From an uncultured Pluralibacter sp. (GTDB taxonomy: Bacteria; Pseudomonadota; Gammaproteobacteria; Enterobacterales; Enterobacteriaceae), in assembly GCF_913775985.1 (NCBI RefSeq), contig NZ_CAJYMB010000147.1:310001-374000 (forward strand): DNA of 64,000 nucleotides, given 5' to 3'. A program made the position numbers and the translations under genes. The notes below the pieces were generated by a model. That model made no database searches and was not told the origin of the DNA. It saw only the letters and a list, made by a program, of their open reading frames with translations. Positions 1 to 7,216 of this stretch are shown one piece after another; position 1 is the first letter of the stretch; the number at the start of each line of letters is the position of its first letter.

Positions 1-926
1 CAGCCGCGCAAATCTGACCACATCTGCCCGAGGTAGCCGTTAAACGCTTCGTCGTCTTTAAGCCAGCGCTTAATGCCTTCGGCCCGCACGGCCATCTCCG
101 GATCGGTTTTCAGGTTATTAATAAGCCGCTGCACCGCCCGGTCAAAGCCCTGGCGCAGCTGGTGGCCGCTGTCGCGGCTGACGTCATCCAGCAGGGTATT
201 GACCGCATCAGCCACCAGTTCGGCGCTGTGCTCTCCGAGCCAGGCTTTCGGCAGTACTTTTGCCTTCAGCGGATGCTCTTTCTCCAGCCAGTGAATAATC
301 TGCCGGCTGATGAATGCCCGGCTGCTCTCCTTATTCAACAGGGCGATAAGCTGTTCGATAGCGGCGTCCAGCAGACGCTGGTGGCGCTGGTTTTTGGTCA
401 TGCTGTCGAGGATCAGCGCGCTGGTGCCGGTCAGATCGACCTTATCCAGCGCTTTATGTACCGCGCGCTTAAGCAGCCCCTGGATGCGCGCGTCGTCGGT
501 AAAGGCCAGAAAGCCGCCCATCAGCTGCAGCAGATACTGGCCGACGCGCCGCGAGTTGTCCGGCTGGCTGAGCCAGCGGCCTATTAACAGAGCAGGTTCG
601 TATTTCTGAATCAGCCCAATCAGCGACTGGGTATCGAGAAACTTTTCCTGCACGAACTGCGCGAGATTGTCGCCGATCCGGTCTTTATTGCGCGGGATGA
701 TCGCCGTATGACGGGCGATAAAGGGCAGCGGCACCCGGCGAAACAGTGCCACTACCGCAAACCAGTCCGCCAGCGCGCCGACCATCGCGGCTTCGGAAAT
801 CGCCTTTAGCGCGCTGACCCAGCGCGCGGGTGGCAGAAACAGAGTGGTAATAAATACCGCGGCCGCCGCCAGCAGCAGAGAGAGCGCCAGCAGCTTGGCC
901 CGCTTGAGTTCAGCTAATTTATTCAT
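1..926 (-). CDS. yjiN: YjiN-like DUF445 inner-membrane protein (3' end outside window)
   Basis: The reading frame is open from the ATG at 924-926 to the left edge of the window, so 308 codons are visible and the C-terminus is missing. The N-terminus has a charged start followed by a hydrophobic helix (about residues 10-32, rich in Leu/Ala), then the stretch [18 protein letters not shown] that is typical of DUF445 proteins. The rest is a long helical soluble domain with repeated helix-turn patterns. This agrees with E. coli YjiN in sequence character and in position at this end of the hsd/mrr region. The molecular function of DUF445 proteins is not established. No in-frame stop or frameshift is seen. 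Confidence 0.85.
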   Translation of the reverse strand, partial: MNKLAELKRAKLLALSLLLAAAAVFITTLFLPPARWVSALKAISEAAMVGALADWFAVVALFRRVPLPFIARHTAIIPRNKDRIGDNLAQFVQEKFLDTQSLIGLIQKYEPALLIGRWLSQPDNSRRVGQYLLQLMGGFLAFTDDARIQGLLKRAVHKALDKVDLTGTSALILDSMTKNQRHQRLLDAAIEQLIALLNKESSRAFISRQIIHWLEKEHPLKAKVLPKAWLGEHSAELVADAVNTLLDDVSRDSGHQLRQGFDRAVQRLINNLKTDPEMAVRAEGIKRWLKDDEAFNGYLGQMWSDLRG

Positions 927-1295
927 CTGACTAGCATAGAGCGGGAAGGGGCGGGAGTGCAAAGGCGAAGGATGATTTTCAGCGCGGGTTACCTTGATTC
1001 CAGAGAGGTCTCTGGATTGAGAATGATAAAATAATGACCGCTGGTATCTGCTTATCTGCAGCACTAAAGCCTGCTCTTATTACGAGGTGAAATTCCTGCC
1101 GCCTACCGGCGATAACGGCGCGCTTAAGGGGCGATTTCCGGCCATTTGTGGGATCATCTGGGCGACGGAAAATGTGAATGGCGGGCTTAAATAATGACGC
1201 CGCGTTAAAACGGTTTAAGACGGCGGACGTATCTGTAAAGAGAAACAGCGCATCCAGCATTTTGCTTGTGGATGGCGCGGTATCATTCGATGGGG
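927..1295. other. intergenic stretch, no convincing gene
   Basis: About 370 bases separate the divergent start of yjiN from the 3' end of the DUF943 gene. A minus-strand ORF of 93 codons (979-1260) is open, but it has no recognisable domain or clear ribosome site and I leave it uncalled. The yjiN promoter should lie just right of 926. Confidence 0.4.
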
Positions 1296-1730
1296 TTACT
1301 TTTCATCGATTTTATTGTCGCCAATACTGATGATTATGCCGCCGCGGCGATTATTTTCGACGCGCATAAGGAGTTCTTTATCGATGCATTTATCTTTATC
1401 AAAACACATCATATCTTGGGTGTCAGCGTTAAAGATCCTCACGTCCCCTTTAGGCAGTTTCTTAAATCCATTACCATAGTTCCAGATGTCTACGTACCAG
1501 TCTCCGTTACTGGCCATAACAGGGATATTAAATTTATTTTTCAGCTTCTCCCGGTTGTTCTTCCACCAGGCAATTTTCCCATGCTGCGTTAGAGGAAAGT
1601 GTTTAATAATGATGTTATTAAAATTCAGTTCTTTACTTACAAATATGATTTCTGGTTTTCTAATTATATTTATATAGCTAATAGTTGATAGTATAATCAA
1701 TATGAATATCCATGAAGTATATTTACGCAT
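1296..1730 (-). CDS. DUF943 family protein (possible immunity partner)
   Basis: A 144-residue protein with a single N-terminal membrane anchor (about residues 7-22, very Ile-rich) and an extracytoplasmic domain. It carries the DUF943 pattern: 'KHFPLTQHGKIAWWKNNREKL' near residue 44-64, followed by a 'WYVDIWNYG' strand and a short Cys pair around 'MMCFDKDKC'. Its ATG overlaps the end of the DUF3289 gene by 8 nt (ATGCGTAA), so the two are translationally coupled. DUF943 genes are recurrent small companions in enterobacterial accessory loci, often near type VI secretion genes. That it neutralises the DUF3289 protein is my inference. Codon use is AT-rich, unlike the flanking core genes, which suggests acquisition. 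Confidence 0.75.
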   Translation of the reverse strand: MRKYTSWIFILIILSTISYINIIRKPEIIFVSKELNFNNIIIKHFPLTQHGKIAWWKNNREKLKNKFNIPVMASNGDWYVDIWNYGNGFKKLPKGDVRIFNADTQDMMCFDKDKCIDKELLMRVENNRRGGIIISIGDNKIDEK

Positions 1731-2547
1731 TTCTTTTTCCTTTTATTTTTATATATGTTTCAATGTTAGTAAAGAAAGGCTTAAAGCCATAGTTCTGCGA
1801 TCTTTGTAAAACAAACCAAGTTTTGAAAAAATAAAATTGTTGAAATTTCCAATCCTTAATATCATTTTGGTCTAGACCAAAATGATCCTGGGCTTTATAT
1901 CGAATCAGACATCTATATTCACTTTGATTAATATCAATTTCATCTATGGTAATCTCCATACTATACATATCATGTACAGCAAGACCTAATCCATTGAAAT
2001 TATCCTCAGCTCTTGTGAATTTTGGGAGGATGCCACCTTTAATATTAAGCGTTATCTGAGGTAAGGCTTCTATAGGTAAATATTTTTTTTCATAATCAAT
2101 GTTTTTATCTAAAATTTCTTTAATACGTTTTAATGAACTATTAGGGGAATTGTCAGAAATAATTTGGTGGTTGAAAGCAGAATTAAGTGACACATTGCTA
2201 AAGCTACGACCCTGTGCGGTTTGGAGGTGTGTGATCATCTGCTTTATAATATCAGTGTTTGGACCCCAAAAAGAAAATGGAAGCGTTAATCTTCTCAAAT
2301 CATCAAACATTAGTTTAATGCATTCATGCTTACTAATTCTTTTTCCAGTCGTTGGATAATAGAAACGATTATGAGGATGGCTGAATGCTGGCAAGAGCTC
2401 CATAGAATATGGATTGACTACGGTAGAAACGTCTCGAAGATTGAAGTGATTTTGCAGACAGGAGTCAGTCAGATCTCCATATCTCATATCATCTGAACTG
2501 CTGTCATTAAATCCATTTTGAGTAGAGTAGATTAGTAAAGGGGTCAT
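1723..2547 (-). CDS. DUF3289 family protein (candidate effector/toxin)
   Basis: Starts at the ATG at 2545-2547, which has a GGAG about 9 nt upstream. An upstream in-frame ATG at 2562 lacks one. The product is about 274 residues. Near the N-terminus it has 'DDMRYGDLTDSCLQNHFNLRDVS', and the C-terminal half has 'AVHDMYSMEITIDEI..YRCLIRYKAQDHFGLDQNDI' and 'FKTWFVLQRSQNYGFKPF'. These are the hallmarks of the DUF3289 family. Family members sit beside secretion loci in Enterobacterales; their activity is not firmly known to me. There is no signal peptide, so export would need a contact-dependent or type VI route; no vgrG or PAAR gene lies in this window. It is AT-rich and coupled to the downstream DUF943 gene. 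Confidence 0.75.
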   Translation of the reverse strand: MTPLLIYSTQNGFNDSSSDDMRYGDLTDSCLQNHFNLRDVSTVVNPYSMELLPAFSHPHNRFYYPTTGKRISKHECIKLMFDDLRRLTLPFSFWGPNTDIIKQMITHLQTAQGRSFSNVSLNSAFNHQIISDNSPNSSLKRIKEILDKNIDYEKKYLPIEALPQITLNIKGGILPKFTRAEDNFNGLGLAVHDMYSMEITIDEIDINQSEYRCLIRYKAQDHFGLDQNDIKDWKFQQFYFFKTWFVLQRSQNYGFKPFFTNIETYIKIKGKRNA

Positions 2548-2934
2548 GTAATAACACTCCATTGATTACAGTAATAAAATTATAAACTATTCGGAAACTG
2601 AAAACACTAAAAATAATTATTAGTAAAGCCTGTTAATAGAATGGTTATTATAGGAGGAAAGCTATTTCTCTTTTTCTATAGTTTTCATACTGATAAACTT
2701 AAATAATTGAATTATGTCGAATGATTGGCGCATTGTTATAAAGGTTATGGTCTTGATAAATTCAAACTTATAACCTTCAGTACCCGATTGGTGCAGGGTA
2801 AAATAATTATTACACTTTGACCTCTCAGAACCGTCCGTAAATCCCACCCTCCCCGGCGCTATCAACTACCCTTAATGGTCTACGTCATATTTTTGACTGC
2901 ATTTAGATTGTAACCAGAGGAAAGGAGACACCAG
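2548..2934. other. intergenic stretch between DUF3289 gene and aldehyde dehydrogenase
   Basis: About 390 bases hold the divergent promoters. The left two thirds are very AT-rich like the DUF3289 island; composition changes near 2820, which may mark the island edge. A 67-codon minus-strand ORF (2662-2865) has no recognisable features. An AGGAAAGGAG ribosome site precedes the ATG at 2935. Confidence 0.4.
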
Positions 2935-4305
2935 ATGGCCTACCAGACAGTGAACCCCGCGACAAATAAACTCATCAAAGAGTACACCAATCACTCGGCG
3001 GCGGACGTGGAAGCCGCGCTGAAAAAAGCGCACGCCCTGTATAAATCCGACTGGGCGAAGGGCGATATCGATCAGCGCCTGCCCGTGCTGCACCGGCTTG
3101 CAGACCTGATTGACGGCCGCGTTGAGGAGCTGGCCAAAATTGCCAGCGAGGAGATGGGCAAGCTTATTGAGCAGAGCCGCGGCGAAGTGAAGCTATGTGC
3201 GCAGATTGCCCGCTACTACGCGGACAACGCGAAAGAATTTCTCAAGCCGGTTCCCTACAAAACCGAGCTTGGCGATGCGTGGGTTGAGCACCATCCTATC
3301 GGCGTGCTGATGGCGGTTGAGCCGTGGAACTTCCCGTATTATCAGCTGATGCGCGTTCTGGCCCCGAACCTGGCCGCCGGTAACCCGGTGCTGGTCAAAC
3401 ATGCCAGCATCGTGCCGCACTGCGCCGAGGTATTTGAGCACCTGGTGCGCGAAGCAGGCGCGCCGGAAGGCGCGTGGACGAACCTGTTTATCTCTTCGGA
3501 TCAGGTGGCGGAGATTATCGCCGACGATCGCGTGCAGGGTGCGGCGCTGACCGGTTCGGAAAAAGCCGGGAGCGCGGTGGCCTCACAGGCGGCCAAGTAC
3601 CTTAAGAAATCGACCCTCGAGCTGGGCGGTAACGACGTGTTCGTGGTGCTCGACGATGCCGATCTGGAGAAAGCGGTGAAAATCGGCGTTCAGGCGCGCC
3701 TGAATAACGCGGGCCAGGTCTGCACCGCCGCGAAGCGCTTCATCCTGCACGAAAAAGTGGCCGACGCCTTCCTCGACAAGTTCACCCAGGCTTTCAAAGC
3801 GGTGAAGATTGGCGATCAGCTGGACGAAAGCACCGAGCTGGGGCCGCTGTCCTCTAAAGAGGCGCAGGAAACTCTGACTAAACAGGTGAACGAGGCCGTT
3901 AAAAATGGCGCGACCCTGAAGCTCGGCGGCAAGCCGGTGCAGGGCGAGGGCAGCTTCTTTGAGCCGACGATCCTGACCAATATCTCCCGCGAAAACCCGG
4001 CTTACTTCGAAGAGTTTTTCGGCCCGGTAGCGCAAATCTACGTGGTGAAAGATGACGACGCGGCGGTCAAGCTCGCCAACGATTCCCACTACGGTCTGGG
4101 CGGGGCGGTATTCAGCCAGAATATCGATCGTGCGAAGAAGATGGCCTCGCGTATCGAAACCGGTATGGTCTACATCAACTGGCTCACCGATACTGCGGCG
4201 GAACTGCCGTTCGGCGGCGTGAAGCGTTCAGGCTACGGCCGCGAACTCTCTGATTTAGGCATTAAAGAGTTTGTGAACCAGAAGCTGGTAGTGGTTAAAA
4301 GCTAA
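2935..4305 (+). CDS. NAD(P)-dependent succinate-semialdehyde dehydrogenase-type aldehyde dehydrogenase
   Basis: A full-length 456-residue aldehyde dehydrogenase. Visible family residues are WNFP at 131-134 (oxyanion Asn132), general-base Glu229 in LELGG, catalytic Cys263 in 'NAGQVCTAAKR', and the C-terminal 'FGGVKRSGYGRE' segment. Overall it resembles the E. coli Sad/YneI group, which oxidises succinate semialdehyde to succinate and usually prefers NAD. It stands alone, with a strong AGGAAAGGAG ribosome site. No GABA transaminase gene or dedicated regulator is adjacent, so its physiological aldehyde is not fixed by context. It could equally act on other short-chain semialdehydes. It is not part of the E. 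coli gene order at this locus. Confidence 0.85.
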   Translation: MAYQTVNPATNKLIKEYTNHSAADVEAALKKAHALYKSDWAKGDIDQRLPVLHRLADLIDGRVEELAKIASEEMGKLIEQSRGEVKLCAQIARYYADNAKEFLKPVPYKTELGDAWVEHHPIGVLMAVEPWNFPYYQLMRVLAPNLAAGNPVLVKHASIVPHCAEVFEHLVREAGAPEGAWTNLFISSDQVAEIIADDRVQGAALTGSEKAGSAVASQAAKYLKKSTLELGGNDVFVVLDDADLEKAVKIGVQARLNNAGQVCTAAKRFILHEKVADAFLDKFTQAFKAVKIGDQLDESTELGPLSSKEAQETLTKQVNEAVKNGATLKLGGKPVQGEGSFFEPTILTNISRENPAYFEEFFGPVAQIYVVKDDDAAVKLANDSHYGLGGAVFSQNIDRAKKMASRIETGMVYINWLTDTAAELPFGGVKRSGYGRELSDLGIKEFVNQKLVVVKS

Positions 4306-4318
4306 TCCACTCCCGCAC

Positions 4319-4344
4319 GGCCCCTTCGCGTCTGCGGAGGGGCA
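4319..4344 (+). terminator. hairpin after the aldehyde dehydrogenase gene
   Basis: A GGCCCCTTCGC / GCGGAGGGGC stem with one mismatch and a TCT loop lies 14 nt after the stop codon. There is no strong T-run, so it may act mainly as an mRNA 3' stabiliser between convergent transcripts. Confidence 0.4.
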
Positions 4345-4346
4345 CT

Positions 4347-4691
4347 TCAAATCAGCATATGCACCATGATCCCCACCCCAAACGCAATCAGTACAGCACC
4401 CGCTAAGCGCTCAACGACGAACAGATACTGATTTAGCGTCCGCTGCACCCGCGAATACCCCAGCAGCGCCGCAACCGCCAGATCCCACATCAGAACCGCC
4501 GCTACCATCCACGCGCCGCAGGCCGTCTGCTGAAGTAGAGTAACGCCTGGCCCAAGCAGGGCAGTCATTAACGACAAATAAAACAGCGCGTTTTTAGGAT
4601 TGAGCGCGGCGGACCCGAATCCCAGCAGCAGCTGGCTGTCGGATAAAATGCTGGCAAATATCCCGCGGCAGGAGCCTTTTTGTGCGCTTTT
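4347..4691 (-). pseudogene. LysE/RhtB-family amino-acid exporter, N-terminal half missing
   Basis: The readable frame encodes 'LLLGFGSAALNPKNALFYLSLMTALLGPG', then two hydrophobic helices and 'RVQRTLNQYLFVVERLAGAVLIAFG'. This is the C-terminal half of a LysE/RhtB exporter, with the family's LNPK-ALFYLS motif. Going upstream the frame meets a TGA at 4692-4694 after only about 115 codons, whereas intact members have about 205. No start codon or N-terminal helix with the family's PGP motif is found upstream in any frame. The longest ATG-initiated part (from 4577) is just 76 codons. I read this as a decayed exporter gene. The upstream sequence overlaps a different short ORF (4719 to 4594) with its own ribosome site. 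Confidence 0.7.
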
Positions 4692-4719
4692 TCACCTCTG
4701 AACGCTCCGTTTTCGACAT
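4594..4719 (-). other. short Lys/Arg-rich ORF at the deletion junction
   Basis: The ATG at 4717-4719 is preceded by AGAGGAAACC, a good ribosome site, and opens a 41-codon frame beginning MSKTERSEVKKRTKR. The later part runs out of frame through the LysE remnant. It looks like the 5' end of a different gene joined to the exporter by a deletion, but I cannot identify it. Confidence 0.3.
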
Positions 4720-4799
4720 TGGTTTCCTCTCACTGCCGGGGTTTACATAACAGGGGATATTACACACGGCCCCGAGGGTTAAAAAAGATAAATTTAACA

Positions 4800-5322
4800 T
4801 TTCCCATTTACCGGCACTTTCGCCACTTCAATAACCTGTTGAATCATTTCCTTTAATAAATAGCGGGGAAATCGCCTGACAACCTTTGCGGCTATCATTG
4901 TTTTTACATCATGTTATAAATGCGCTAAATAAACGCTAAGAAGAGTTATCTTAATACTTTCTTGCAATCTGCAATTAAATGAGATGATTAAGCGCGGATT
5001 GCTCCGCAGAAGTGGCGTAACTTGCTTATTTTAAAAGGAATAAACTGGAGGTAATACCCGTGGTTAATTACGATTTTCAATCGCGATAACCTGCTGCAGT
5101 GATGCTTTTTGTATTGAATAAGGCCTACAGGATAAGTGCAGGTTATTATTTTATTCTGTTATACTCGTCACGAATTTATTAATTTTTTTTATACCCTCAT
5201 ACTTCACGCTGTTTGCGTATTGGCTGCGGATGCATACTTCCGCCAGTAAGCATCTCAGGATTTACTCACTTGCCGCCAGCGAGCAGCGCGAATTATTTAG
5301 GGTACCTAATCTGGAGTCTATT
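4800..5322. other. long AT-rich leader region before the porin gene
   Basis: About 520 bases without a convincing gene. A TGGAGG ribosome site at 5046-5051 is followed 8 nt later by GTG at 5060 and a nine-codon frame ending with TAA at 5089, a possible leader peptide. The region is AT-rich, as expected for a regulated porin promoter. No operator could be assigned. Confidence 0.35.
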
Positions 5323-6468
5323 TTGCGCCGTCTAAAACTCACTTCAGGCCCGGTATTATTGAGTGCCGCAATAGTCGCAGCACTTTCGCTTCCCGCGCGG
5401 GCTGAAATTACCGTACTGGATAAAAACAGTTTCAATAACTGGCTGCTGGATCCGCTGAGCCTTCAGGTTGGCGGCAGCATCCGTCCCGAATTTATCTGGA
5501 ACAACGGCCCGGAGCCTGGCTATGACAAAAACGGCCACGACGGCGGAACCCGTTTTCGCTTCACCTCCGACTATTCGCTGACGCCGCACACGTCGGTGGT
5601 GGGCTACTACGAATGGGGCGTGGACATTGCGCACGTGCTGGGCATGGACAGCCACTACGATCACGACAGCCCGAAGGATATCCAGCGCCAGCTGTACGGC
5701 GGTATTAAAGACGACCGCTACGGGACGCTGACCTACGGCCACCAGTACGGCGCCTACTACGATGCGATCGGGGTGAAAAGCGACGTCTGGGATAACGATG
5801 GCCACGCCAGCGCCAACTGGATCGGCGTCGGTGGCGATTACGACGGCGGCGAGCGTCCGAAGAACACCCTCAAGTACACCAACACCTTTGGCGATCTGAC
5901 GCTGTATGCGGACTATCTGCTGCCTGAGGATGAGAAGTGGATGGGCGATGACATGTACTATCGCCGCAATCACGGGGGCGGGATCGGCGCGGATTACCAG
6001 CTGCAGAAAGACTTAACCGTCAGCGCGGCGTGGAACCAGACCAAGGCCACCATCAAAAACAGCGTTGGCGACAGCAAAGGCTACACCCAGCAGTATTCCG
6101 GCGCGGCCGTCACCTGGCAGCCGGACAACTGGTATCTGGTGGGCACCGCGACCTGGTATAAGCACTATGTGCCGACCACCCGCACCGCCACCGTTAACCG
6201 CTACTTCTCCGGGGACGGCTACGGTCTGGAAAGTTTCGCGGGCTACACCTTCCAGATTAACAAACCGCTGCTGCACTCTATCCAGCCTTATGTTGGCGCG
6301 GATACCCTGCGCCTGAAGGGCGACGAGGATTATCACGCTAACCACGTTTATCTCGGGATGTACACGCAGATTGCTTACGGCTTCTCGTTCTATCTGGAAC
6401 GCACGCTGGCCGCCAGCACCGACCACGAAGACGACACTACCTGGCTCAGCATTTACTACGATTTCTGA
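5323..6468 (+). CDS. outer-membrane porin of the Gram-negative porin family
   Basis: I place the start at TTG 5323-5325. A GGAG lies 6 nt upstream, and this start gives a clean Sec signal peptide, RRLKLTSGPVLLSAAIVAALSLPARA, cut before EITVLDKN. Longer starts (ATG at 5230) would put 31 unrelated residues before it. The mature protein of about 355 residues is made of alternating strands such as 'RQLYGGIKDDRYGTLTYGHQYG', 'NTLKYTNTFGDLTLYADYLL' and 'YGLESFAGYTFQIN', and ends in an aromatic (YYDF), as needed for BAM assembly. It should form a 16-strand type pore. It is acidic and Asp/His-rich in the loops. The substrate is unknown. It is not one of the classical OmpC/F/PhoE proteins and has no metabolic genes beside it. 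Confidence 0.75.
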   Translation: MRRLKLTSGPVLLSAAIVAALSLPARAEITVLDKNSFNNWLLDPLSLQVGGSIRPEFIWNNGPEPGYDKNGHDGGTRFRFTSDYSLTPHTSVVGYYEWGVDIAHVLGMDSHYDHDSPKDIQRQLYGGIKDDRYGTLTYGHQYGAYYDAIGVKSDVWDNDGHASANWIGVGGDYDGGERPKNTLKYTNTFGDLTLYADYLLPEDEKWMGDDMYYRRNHGGGIGADYQLQKDLTVSAAWNQTKATIKNSVGDSKGYTQQYSGAAVTWQPDNWYLVGTATWYKHYVPTTRTATVNRYFSGDGYGLESFAGYTFQINKPLLHSIQPYVGADTLRLKGDEDYHANHVYLGMYTQIAYGFSFYLERTLAASTDHEDDTTWLSIYYDF

Positions 6469-6479
6469 TGCGTAAGCCT

Positions 6480-6508
6480 GCGCCGCCGGGGCTGTTAACC
6501 GGCGGCGC
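6480..6508. terminator. hairpin between convergent porin and yfaZ-like genes
   Basis: A perfect 10-bp stem, GCGCCGCCGG / CCGGCGGCGC, with a 9-nt loop lies in the 50-nt gap between two converging genes. It lacks a T-run on either strand but is well placed as a bidirectional terminator or barrier. Confidence 0.5.
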
Positions 6509-6518
6509 GCTCAGGCAA

Positions 6519-7064
6519 TCAGAACGTAATGCCGCCGCCCACGTAGGCGCCGTCGATCAGAGTGTGGTTCGGACGACCGTTTTTGCCGTCAACGCTGACG
6601 TGGCGGTAGCCGGCTTTCAGCGTCAGCGGAGTGAACGGAGTCCAGCTTACGCCGCCGTTAGCTTCAACGTAGTTTTTCACGCTGTTGTTCATGCCTTCCG
6701 CCGCGGTGTAGCCTTCGCCGAACAGGTTGATGCTGTCGGTCAGCGCGTAGCTCACGCCGCCGCCAACCGGGAACGCGACGCCGTTATCGCCTTTTTTCGG
6801 TCCCAGATAGAGCGCTTTCGCCCCTACGTTGACCATCAGCGGACCCAGGCCCAGGTTGTAGCCCGCGCCCACGCCGCCGGTCTGGGTGCCGTCGTCGGTA
6901 TTTTTGAGCCAGCTGCTTTCGAGATAGATGCCGGAGGAGGATTTACCCATCTCCAGATCGAAGTTAGAGAAGTTTTTGCTTTGCTCAACGGTAAAACCCA
7001 TTGCCATGGCGGAGCCGGAAGTGACGGTCAGCAGGGCAACAAGCAGAAGATTGCGTTTTTTCAC
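6519..7064 (-). CDS. YfaZ-family outer-membrane protein
   Basis: A 181-residue protein with signal peptide MKKRNLLLVALLTVTSGSAMA followed by MGFTVEQSKNFSN. The mature part is a series of short amphipathic strands, with the family pattern 'GVGAGYNLGLGPLMVNVGAKALYLGP' and 'EANGGVSWTPFTPLTLKAGYRHV', and a terminal aromatic (GITF). Length and pattern match E. coli YfaZ (about 180 residues), a predicted small beta-barrel of unknown function. In E. coli yfaZ lies elsewhere, so this is either a paralogue or a relocated copy. It converges with the porin gene and its promoter lies near 7065-7120. Confidence 0.75.
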   Translation of the reverse strand: MKKRNLLLVALLTVTSGSAMAMGFTVEQSKNFSNFDLEMGKSSSGIYLESSWLKNTDDGTQTGGVGAGYNLGLGPLMVNVGAKALYLGPKKGDNGVAFPVGGGVSYALTDSINLFGEGYTAAEGMNNSVKNYVEANGGVSWTPFTPLTLKAGYRHVSVDGKNGRPNHTLIDGAYVGGGITF

Positions 7065-7180
7065 GGTAATGCCTTGTTATCAGAAATAAATCGGCGCCAC
7101 CTTAACAAGGGCACTTTCTGACTGCAAGCGTGAGATGTGTCACATTTTATATCTGTACAACAGTACTGAATTGCGGAAGC

Positions 7181-7208
7181 TACCCGGTAGCCGGAACGTT
7201 ACCGGGTA
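7181..7208 (-). terminator. hairpin downstream of hsdR
   Basis: TACCCGGTA / TACCGGGTA forms a perfect 9-bp stem with a 10-nt loop, 9 nt beyond the hsdR stop codon. There is no T-run. Confidence 0.45.
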
Positions 7209-7216
7209 AGCCCTGC

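Noticed and set aside
979-1260. 93-codon minus-strand ORF before the DUF943 gene
   Set aside because: No domain, no clear ribosome site, odd amino-acid composition; likely chance.
2662-2865. 67-codon minus-strand ORF in the gap before the aldehyde dehydrogenase
   Set aside because: No recognisable features or ribosome site.
5356-5973. 205-codon antisense ORF in the porin gene
   Set aside because: Opposite-strand shadow in a GC-rich gene; Val/Ala/His-rich with no family pattern.
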